Shown: one piece after another, positions 56,035 through 64,000 of the stretch
Position numbering within the stretch: position 1 is the stretch's first letter
Layout: every line of letters starts with the position of its first letter
Source of the DNA: Chelydra serpentina
Taxonomy: Eukaryota > Chordata > Testudines > Chelydridae
Reading direction: 5' to 3'
DNA length: 64,000 nucleotides
NCBI GenBank assembly: GCA_037349315.1
Contig: JBAIAC010000008.1
Coordinates: forward strand, 36,430,001-36,494,000
The notes under the pieces: generated by a model
What the model was told of the DNA's origin: nothing
What the model saw: only the letters and a program-made list of their open reading frames with translations
Database searches by the model: none
Translations under genes and position numbers: made by a program

Positions 56035-56300
56035 AGTATGGCCTTGTTATAGCATTCTGGACTGGGATTTAAGAGCTTTGGGTTCAATTCCCAGGTCTGT
56101 CACAGACGTCCTGAGTGACAACTTTCCGTCTCTGTGTAACTGGGCGGGGAGGGGGATACTTGCTGTCTCCCACCCTGTGTCTGTCTTGTCTATTTAGAAT
56201 GTAAACTCTTTCGGGGAGGGAATGTCTCCTACTGTGTATGTATGTACAGCACTTAGCACAACAAGGCTCCAATCTCAGTTGGGGCCTATATATGTTTTGA
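56035..56300 (+). mobile_element. tRNA-derived SINE, Cry-like (turtle)
   Basis: A tRNA-like head with the B-box-like GGTTCAATTCCCAGG (56080-56094) is followed by a body and the tail AATGTAAACTCTTTCGGGG, CAGCACTTAGCACAACAAGG and GTTGGGGCCTATA. This layout matches the RNA polymerase III SINEs of cryptodiran turtles from memory. It is not a functional tRNA gene. Confidence 0.78.
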
Positions 56301-56319
56301 TATCAATATCAGTATCAGG

Positions 56320-57690
56320 ATAACAATAGTTATTATCTGTATTAGGAAGGATCACTATGCTTGAGAGAATTCAAGTCTTATTAGAAATCATTAAAGAGTT
56401 TTTCCAAAGCAGTTCAGCTAAATTCTATACATTAAAAGTTTCCAGTTAAATTAACCAAAATAACGTGCACATGCCATAAAGCTTCTTTTTTGGCATTCAT
56501 TTTTTCCCCCCAAAGCAGTAGGGCTAGATTATCTCAGACATCCATGGAGCATAACATTCCAGCTTATATTCATAGGCTTCATTTCCCCCCCCTTTCCAAG
56601 AAAATAGTAAACAAATATTAAATATGCCATGGAAAAGATCCAAAAGCAAGTCCCCGTGCACTTTTAAAAGTTTAGTTCTGATCAGCCCCCTGGGATTATT
56701 CACATGCTGAAAATTAGACATGTTTAAATTCCTTGTTGAATCACTTGTTTTGCCCAAAGACTTGCAGTAAGTATGACTTATTTAGCGCCTGATCCTGTGA
56801 GGTGGGTGATGAACACCCAGAACTCTTATTGAGTTCAGGGAGCATGGTACTACACAGAATAGGGACTAATTGGAGGCTAAATACAGCACTTTAATAATAA
56901 TAATTACTATAATTATTATTATTGCCTTTTTCACCCTCCAATTCCTGCCCGTCATTTCTCTTCCTCTCCTGCCAATACTATTAAAATCCTCCTTTCGCCC
57001 AATTGGTCAGTCAGAATTAACTGAATTGAAAAACCGCTTTCTTTTCTAAACCATCTCCCCCATACACACACACCGTGCAGGAGCGACTCTTACTCATTTA
57101 AAATTCACTTTAAATCCATTTCTTTTATAAGGAGGAAAATCTGATGGAAGCAATAAATTATAGAATAAAAACCATTCACAAAGCACTTTACAGACATTGT
57201 TAAAAGGCCCACATTTTTTTTTAAAAGTGAGTGTGAGTGAGTGAGAGAGAGAGAGAATATTCAACCGCACCAGCTGCCAGCAATGCTTGGAGACAAAAGG
57301 CGGTGTTGTAATATTAGCAGGCAAATTGTTTAAAAGACAAGGTAACTGGATCACAAACACCTTGTTGCCATTTACTTAGCAACACATGAGATCCCAGAAG
57401 TCACCTGTAGGGAGGGCAAGTACAGTACTTGTGAAGCCACATTGTTACGAAGATAAAGCTGTTTTTCAAAATAGCAAGGCTAACCACCACCATCCCCCCT
57501 CTCGCAATTTTAATGATCCAATTACATAGTTATATGCCTTTATTAAGAAAGACCAAAAACCTAAAAAGTATCAGTCAAGTCCTCAATAGACAGACCATTA
57601 GAACTTCTATAATCCATACTCAGACACTGATTTTCAAATTGCCTTAATGCTTCTCTTGTAATTATCCCGAAGAACAAGTCTAGCAGCATT
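56320..57690. other. Noncoding sequence, unassigned
   Basis: AT-rich, with a TAAT-type run near 56895-56925 and a GTGA/GA run at 57225-57256. Nothing coding was recognised. Confidence 0.45.
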
Positions 57691-57696
57691 TATTTA

Positions 57697-57990
57697 GGGC
57701 TGGTCTACACTACCCGCCCGATTCGGCGGGTAGCGATCCATCTTCTGGGGATCGATTTATCGCGTCTCCTCTAGATGCGATGAATCGATCCCAGAAGCAC
57801 TCCCCGTCAACTCCGGTAATCCAGCTCGATGCGAGGAGGAAGTGGAGTCGACGGGGGAGCGATCCTGCGCCGCGTGGACGCGAAGTAAGTAAATTTAAGA
57901 TACGTTGACTTCAGCTACGCTATTCTCATAGCTGAAGTTGCGTATCTTAGATCGATTTCCTCCCCCTCCCCAGCTAGTGTAGACCAGACC
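57697..57990. mobile_element. Harbinger-type MITE, subfamily B
   Basis: The ends GGGCTGGTCTACACTA and TAGTGTAGACCAGACC are flanked by TTA (57694-57696, 57991-57993). Internal ATCGATTTATCGCGTC...GATGCGATGAATCGAT forms a hairpin. It shares the core plan of 5733-6018 but is clearly a different subfamily. Confidence 0.92.
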
Positions 57991-57993
57991 TTA

Positions 57994-59150
57994 GAGCGAT
58001 GTCTATAGGGTGGTTATGCAACTTTTCCTCCTACCTTACCCAATCCTTTTCAGAAAGTATCTGCATAAGTCTTGAGCCTCTCCCCCATTCTAAAATGTTT
58101 CAGAAAGACTATCCCTTCAATTTTAAGAGATGGAATAATCCCAGCCACTTACCTTCAGGTTATTTGTGGAATGTTTGGCTAACCCATGTAAGCATGCTGA
58201 ACTAAACTATGGTAATGAAGTCTGACACACACACAAAATTTACTTGGAGGTTTTCTTTCAAGAGGAGGTTTGCAAACCTGGGCTGATGTGGTTTTGGGGT
58301 AAGCCATACAAAAGATTATGGTTTCCTGTCCAGAAACCAGACAAACCTTGTAAATGTTCACTGAATTTAATTTTGAGTTTAGGGAGGGTTTTCTGAATCT
58401 GAAACTGTGTGGGGAAGGTCTGGAGGCAAGATTTTGGGGGGAGGAGGGGAAGAGAAAATGATGTTTCCAAGTTTCTCTTGTTCTACCTTTTGAGGAACAC
58501 CATTCATTTTAGTCCCGAAGTTACTTAGGTTCCACACAAAATTTGACGTTCTTGCACTTTTAATTGTTGAAAATTATTTACAATCAGAAATGAAGAAGCA
58601 AGAAGCTGAAGTTATCATAAGATCATTAAGATTAAATGAATGAGTTGCACAGCAAGTTTTCTACATGAATAATTTATGTGGTACCCATGTTTTGACCTTT
58701 GTACAAAGCCATCTAGAAAACTTTTATGGATCTTTTTTGGGAGGGCGGGGTGGGGAAGGAGGCATCTACCTAACCTACAAGGTGCTTTAGGCTCCAACTG
58801 TGTATAGATTTCCCAGAAGTTCAGAAGAAGGGTGATTTGGACACTGACGCGAGTCACGCTCCCTTAGAAAACTAAACAGTTATGTTTCTGGATTTTCACA
58901 AAACATTTTTCACAATTTCCAACAAAAAAAAACCCTAAAAACAACAACATGGAATTTCATCCAGTTTCCCATAGCTCTGGCAACTACTCCAAGCAGTACT
59001 CTCATACACAAAGGCACCAGTAAGATACAAGACAGTGTTAATTACCGGTCACAAATGAATCCCCTGCTTAAAGAGTGTTTGGTTGTCTGAACATAAAGAG
59101 ATTATAAAGTTTTCTTAAGACTGTCATCCAGGCATTATCAACAGCAGTGT
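57994..59150. other. Noncoding sequence, unassigned
   Basis: No gene or repeat termini were recognised. Confidence 0.45.
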
Positions 59151-59157
59151 GTGTGTC

Positions 59158-59178
59158 GGGGGGGGGGGGGGGGGGGGG
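59158..59178 (+). repeat. Poly-G run of about 20
   Basis: Uninterrupted guanines directly at the left edge of the CR1 copy; may be prone to G-quadruplex formation and to assembly error. Confidence 0.9.
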
Positions 59179-59184
59179 AGAGAC

Positions 59185-59597
59185 ATGACTTATGAGAAAA
59201 GGCTGAGGGAACTGGGCTTATTTAGTCTGCAGAAGAGAAGAGTGAGGGGGGATTTGATAGCAGCCTTCAACTATCTGAAAGGGGGTTCCAAAGAGGATGG
59301 ATTTAGGCTGTTCTCAATGGTAGCAGATGACAGAACAAGGAGTAAATGGTCTCAAGTTGCAGAGGGGGAGGTATAGGTTGGATATTAGGAAACACTATTT
59401 CACTAGTAGGGTGGTGAAGCACTGGAATGGGTTACTTAGGGAGGTGGTGGAATCTCCTTCCTTAGAGGTTTTTAAGGCCTAGCTTGACAAAGCCCTGGCT
59501 GAGATGATTTAGTTGGGGATTGGTCCTGCTTTGAGCAGGGGGTTGGACTAGATGACCTGCTGAGGTCCCTTCCAACCCTAATCTTCTATGATTCTAG
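59185..59597 (+). mobile_element. CR1 LINE 3' end
   Basis: It reads [20 protein letters not shown] and [16 protein letters not shown], the last codons of CR1 ORF2. The 3' UTR follows (GGTGGTGGAATCTCCTTCC, GGTTGGACTAGATGACC) and ends in TTCTATGATTCTA, the CR1 terminal octamer repeat. The coding tail is interrupted after RTRSKW, and the element is heavily 5'-truncated. Confidence 0.93.
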
Positions 59598-59619
59598 GAC
59601 ACACTTGCATTTGAGACTC

Positions 59620-59885
59620 CACAGACTGCAGCTGATAGGGGCAGAAGCAGCCAAAGCAGGGACTGCTACACTAGTGGGAGAGAGAGAGGGGCAGGCATAA
59701 CTGGGCTCAGCTGGGGCCACCATTCCCCCCAGCAACCCCATGGACCCAGAATGGTGCTGGGGACAACTCCTCACCCCCTCTCAGAGGACTATGACCCAGA
59801 TAGCATTCAGGGAAACCTGAACAGAGGAACCAGCCAGAGACTGCAGCTGGTAGGGGCACAAGCAGCCAAAGCAAGGACCTTTGGA
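59620..59885 (+). repeat. Short direct duplication
   Basis: A unit starting CAGACTGCAGCTGATAGGGG (59623) recurs as GAGACTGCAGCTGGTAGGGG (59838), each running into AAGCAGCCAAAGCA. Spacing is about 212 bp. Origin unknown. Confidence 0.6.
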
Positions 59886-60129
59886 CATTCAGAGCACTTT
59901 CTACAGTTTTGACTAGACTTTCTCTGCCTTGTACTGATTGGCTGTTTGTGCCGAGCCCTCTCGCTCAGTCTCCTCACCTCAGTTTTGCTCTACACCTTTC
60001 CCTCCCCACTCTTCATTTAGCTTATCCCCACATCCGAATAATCCCTCCCCACCAAAAAGGAACAAACATGCTGTCTGCTGCCATCACATCGTTCACTCTG
60101 CTTGTGTGTTGTATATCCTTTCCCCAGAC

Positions 60130-60235
60130 TGCGTCCGTCTATTTTAGATTGCAAGCTCTTTGAGGTAGGGACTACCTCATATCCTGGCTGGCCCTGAGGC
60201 ATTACTGTAATAAACATGATAAATGTATTATTATT
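60130..60235 (+). repeat. Probable SINE/LINE tail fragment
   Basis: TTTTAGATTGCAAGCTCTTTGAGG and TAATAAACATGATAAATG resemble the 3' tail of Cry SINEs and their partner LINE. No head is present. Confidence 0.45.
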
Positions 60236-60810
60236 TAACAGTAATTACATGATCCTGCAAGAAGTTCGGTAGGGGCTTGTAAAACCCAACTGAAGTCAAC
60301 AAGAGTTGTGTGTGAGCTAAAATGTCTGAGTGGAGCAGTTTGCAGGATCAGAGTCCACATGAATAATTATATCATTAGCTCAAAGCTGATGAATGCATTT
60401 TTACCCAAATTTTGGGTTTTGGCCCAAATCAAAATCCTGCATCCAAACACACCCAGTTCAAGAGTATTTAAAATTCTGATCCAGATCCAAATTATGACTT
60501 GGACCAATAAAGGTCTGAATTTCCACTGGCATGTTCTTTTTGCAACTGTGATGCTGGCAGACCAGGTGCCAGCACATGCCAAAGACCCAGGACCTCACTG
60601 AACACTGACAAATGCATAACTGGAAACCAGCCTGGCTCATCTGTGGGTTAGTATAATTAAAATAGATATTAGTGTTATAACAATGTGTTTAGATTTTTGC
60701 CTTTATGGAATGCTTGTAGGATGCTGCATGTATTAATCCTACTTATACCTGTATCCCATGGTATAAAGTTATATTGAGTGTTTGCATTGTAATCCTCTAA
60801 TTGTGTAACT

Positions 60811-61213
60811 CAGTAGTTCTCAACCTTTCCAGACTACTGTACCCCTTTCAGGAGTCTGATTTGTCTTGTGTACCCCAAGCGTCACCTCACTTTAAAACTA
60901 TTTGCTTACACGATTAGCCATAAAAATACAAATATGTCACAGCACACTATCACTGAAAAATTGCTTACTTTCTCATTTTTACCATATAGCTATAAAATAA
61001 ATTGATTGGAATATAAATATTGTACTTACATTTCAGTGTATAGTATATAGAGCAGTATAAATGTCATTGTATGAAATTTTAGTTTGTACTGACTTCTGTA
61101 GTGCATTTTATGTAGCCTGCTGTAAAACTAGGCAAATATCTTGAGTTAATGTACCCCCTAGAAGACTTCGGTGTACTCCCAGGGGTATGCATTTCCCTGG
61201 TTGAGAACCACTG
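60811..61213. mobile_element. Nonautonomous hAT element (SPIN-like ends), 403 bp
   Basis: The ends CAGTAGTTCTCAACC and GGTTGAGAACCACTG are flanked by the perfect 8-bp duplication GTGTAACT (60803-60810, 61214-61221). It shares its termini with 37494-37821. Confidence 0.93.
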
Positions 61214-61329
61214 GTGTAACTCACCACCGAGCAAAAGAAGCATTAATTGAGGCAAAGTACTCATCCTGCACACAAGGTGGCCCATGGAAGGCAAATGAGG
61301 CATTGTGTAGCATCAAAGGACAGAGACCT

Positions 61330-61865
61330 TGTTGACTGCATTCCTCACTCTCTCCAGGAGGGGAGGCCTGTGCATGAACTCATCCCATCAGCTTGGATTC
61401 TGGGATGAAGGGGATAAAATCCTTGACATGGAGAAACTGAGATCCTTAAGCTGTCTGGACTCTGAGGGGCAAAGATGCCTAACAATAAGCAAGAGATTCC
61501 CATGCTGCTTGGCATGAGTCAGCCCTAAAGGACATATAGAGCTGCTTATTAAAGAAACTTATATTACCTTTTTAAATCTAAAAGTGAAACTCATTTGTGC
61601 GTATATTGCCTGTTTAAAACTTATAAATGGCCCTCATTTATTTTCTTAGTTAATAAATCTTTAGTTAGTTTGTTACAGGATTGGCTACAAGTCTGGTCTT
61701 TGGTTTGAGAGCTGAGTACAACTGACCTGGGGTAAGTGACTGGTCCTTTGGAACTGGGAGTCACCTGACTATTGTGATTTTTCGTGTAAAGTGACCATCT
61801 ATCACATACTTCAGTTTGCCTAGGTTGGCAAGATAGACTAGAATGACACAAGGGGATTGTCTGAC
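61330..61865. repeat. Probable dispersed repeat fragment, class undetermined
   Basis: Phrases such as AATAAATCTTTAGTTAGTTTG and GGTAAGTGACTGGTCCTTTG give the impression of a common turtle repeat, possibly LTR-derived. No ends or coding region are visible, so the class is left open. Confidence 0.3.
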
Positions 61866-61867
61866 TG

Positions 61868-61935
61868 TGGGCTAGTCTACACTGGCAGCGCTTTAACATG
61901 CTTTGTGTGGTCGCGGCGCAGCGCTGGGAGAGAGA
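61868..61935. repeat. Half of a palindromic MITE
   Basis: GGGCTAGTCTACACTGGCAG then GCGCAGCGCTGGGAGAGAG. This is the left arm of an element that normally folds back at the GAGAGAG centre. The right arm is missing. Confidence 0.5.
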
Positions 61936-61939
61936 TGCT

Positions 61940-64000
61940 TATGGGGCCAGATGTTAAGGTCTGGGCAAGCTATGCTGAGTGGAGGACCAGAGAATCCTTA
62001 AGAGGTGGCCCAGAAGGGGCTGACAGAAACTCCAATCCTGCTTCCCAATCCCAGAGCAGCCAAGGGCTGGTTTGGCCCCGGGGGTAAATAATGGTAGTTT
62101 CAGGGCTACTTTGTCTTACATTGACTGACTAGTGATTGTTCAAGGATCTTTTAAAAAGCAGGACATCACATGAGCGCAAGGGGCTCTGGCCATGCCACCC
62201 CCACTCCCAACATGCCCCCAAAGACAGGGGGAAGGGGTCAAGAGCAAGTGGTGTACTGCCAGGTTATCCAGTTCTTTGGAAGCCAGGGTGCTGGGGAAAA
62301 TTCCCTGCTGCACCACCAGGACAGCTTTCTGGCCCCTTTAAGACAAGGAATTAAAGAAGGAGCCAAAGATCTAGCCCATGGGGCGTAGCACTATAGATTT
62401 AGAATGACTTTAGGTTTTTTTTGTAAGAAGGATATCGTTGTTCGAGAGAAAAAAATACACTTACACTGATGGTAAAAAGGTCTCTGTCGCTAGTTCCATA
62501 CTGTAACAACGAAATGCTTGTTTTCGATGCTAAGGTCATTTTCAGAGACTGATTTTGGACTTCCCCTGGAGGAAGTGAGTAGGAAAGCAGAACTCTTCAC
62601 AATGCAAGTGAATCTGAGCACAGCCATGTGGAAAGGAATGCAAGTAAACTATTTTAAACCCTTTCTTCCCAGAACTGTTATTGCATGACACTGCAGTCAT
62701 GCAAATCAGGCTCAAAGGGCCACACACACAGGCCGTCCATTTTTTATGTAGCCCTCTTTCTAAGAATAGGAACAGCACATGGCACTCTGGATTTCAGTGG
62801 GGAGCTACAGCTCTCTGTAGTACCCATCCTACTTGGGTGACAGTTATGACATATAAATACCCTGGGCTGAGTTAGGCCTGACAAGAAAGGATATGAAAAC
62901 AGAATTTTCCCACTGTTACAGCGGTGCAGAATGGCAAATAGACTTTCCAAATTAAGTGGCACTTTGGCACCAGACGGACCCATAATTTTCCCCTCCCCAT
63001 TAAAATACGATTATAAGGCGTAATAGAACTACTGTATATAAGCTTAAATGCTAAGACTGCATACATTTAACAACTCATAAATCAATAGCATTTATATAGT
63101 GAGCCGTTTATTAAGCCCCATATAACAAAAACATTTTCATTAAGAAATCTGCCCCTTGATTGATGGTGCTTGCTCAATGAATGTCTGTCTCCTCATATTT
63201 CAGTGTTGTTCTGTTTCTCATTTTGTTTCCCCATTTGGGTTTAATGGGTTCTTCCATTTTTCACTTTAATGTCGTTCTCTGGCCGTGTCCATCATTTATC
63301 TGGGAAATTCCTAGCTGGTGGGACAGAAACCATGCAATGGAGGCAAAGCTGTAAACCAAGCTAAATAGAGTACCATAATATGCTTACTTAGGCAACTGAT
63401 AATGCAAACCACAAGAGGGGAAAAATTATCTGGCTGGAAAGCTATTGAATGTTTAGAGCCAAGAGAAACAGTTGAGGAATGGAGAATTTTCCAGGCTTCT
63501 GCCTCTAGAGATAAATTGCAGGGTTTTGTCTGATCTACCCCTCATTAAATCTTTTTTGGGGCTTTTGTAAGTCTTCAGTTATGTTGATAGTTTTCATTCC
63601 TCTGGAGGTTCATTGTTTGCTTTTCAAACTAGTGCTTTCTTTACACTTTTGAAATGGTCACTTGAATCCTCCTCCTCTCTCCACCCCACAAAAAAAATCA
63701 TAATTTTATAATTTTGAGACATGGCCTCATTAAGATTTTCTCCTCTACTGCTCCTAGTTCAGTCTGGCTACTTCAGAGAAGAGACTTGGGTAGTAAAGGA
63801 GGAGGTGGAGGAGAAAGAACAAGAACCTTGGATGGTTTCCAGCCTGATGTGGAAGTCACACACACACTCACTCCATATATTTTCAAATCTTGCCTGAAAA
63901 ACATTTCTCCCTTACCTACACTCTGCAGTTTCTCTGTAATTTTTTATTTTTAGCTTGGTAACCTATTTAAGCCCATAACACCTGATTTTTGTTTTAAATG
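61940..64000. other. Noncoding sequence at the window end
   Basis: No exon, promoter, RNA gene or complete repeat was recognised. If the plexin transcript starts in this window, its first exon could be here, but I see no CpG island or clear first-exon donor. Confidence 0.4.

Noticed and set aside
56075..56100. tRNA-like B box
   Set aside because: It belongs to a SINE head; no cloverleaf with acceptor stem can be drawn.

Overview
This is a stretch of vertebrate nuclear DNA, almost certainly from a turtle. It has a split gene with long AT-rich introns, consensus GT-AG splice sites, and dense interspersed repeats typical of sauropsids: CR1 LINEs, a Tx1-like LINE, a Penelope-like element, DIRS elements, Harbinger and hAT DNA transposons, and a tRNA-derived SINE resembling the Cry SINEs of cryptodiran turtles. 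Species and chromosome cannot be read from the sequence alone.

The one cellular gene lies on the minus strand. It encodes the N-terminal half of a B-class plexin that most resembles plexin-B2. Twelve coding exons between 50624 and 4783 splice in frame to 818 codons: signal peptide, sema domain, three PSI modules and the linker up to the first IPT repeat. All splice junctions match the order of the plexin-B2 ectodomain, with no gap and no internal stop. The 5' noncoding exon or exons and the promoter lie upstream (above 50637, perhaps outside the window). The remaining IPT, transmembrane and GAP-domain exons lie beyond base 1.

Nearly everything else is transposon in introns and upstream DNA. 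0-5 kb: a 5'-truncated Penelope-like element with a GIY-YIG endonuclease ORF, two hAT elements, and an inverted pair of an unclassified repeat. 5-13 kb: a Harbinger MITE, a Penelope-tail inverted dimer, the 3' end of a Tx1-like LINE, and a hAT element. 16-18.6 kb: CR1 ORF1 and ORF2 remnants and a 1.26 kb DNA transposon. 21.9-26.3 kb: a DIRS element lacking its recombinase. 28-36 kb: a hAT, a MITE, and a complete 5.36 kb Harbinger transposon carrying both a Myb/SANT-like gene and a DDE transposase gene, nested inside a Penelope-tail inverted dimer. 36.4-41.8 kb: a CR1 tail and a second DIRS copy that keeps reverse transcriptase and tyrosine recombinase remnants and holds three younger insertions. 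44-64 kb: the plexin signal-peptide exon at 50 kb, hAT elements, a Harbinger MITE, a Cry-type SINE, and CR1 tails.

Two things are most worth a second look. The first is the nested Harbinger, with an intronic 77-bp minisatellite and one apparent frameshift in the transposase. The second is the set of short Penelope-derived inverted dimers with long target duplications and a hammerhead-like hairpin. All assignments were made by reading the sequence; no database search was run.
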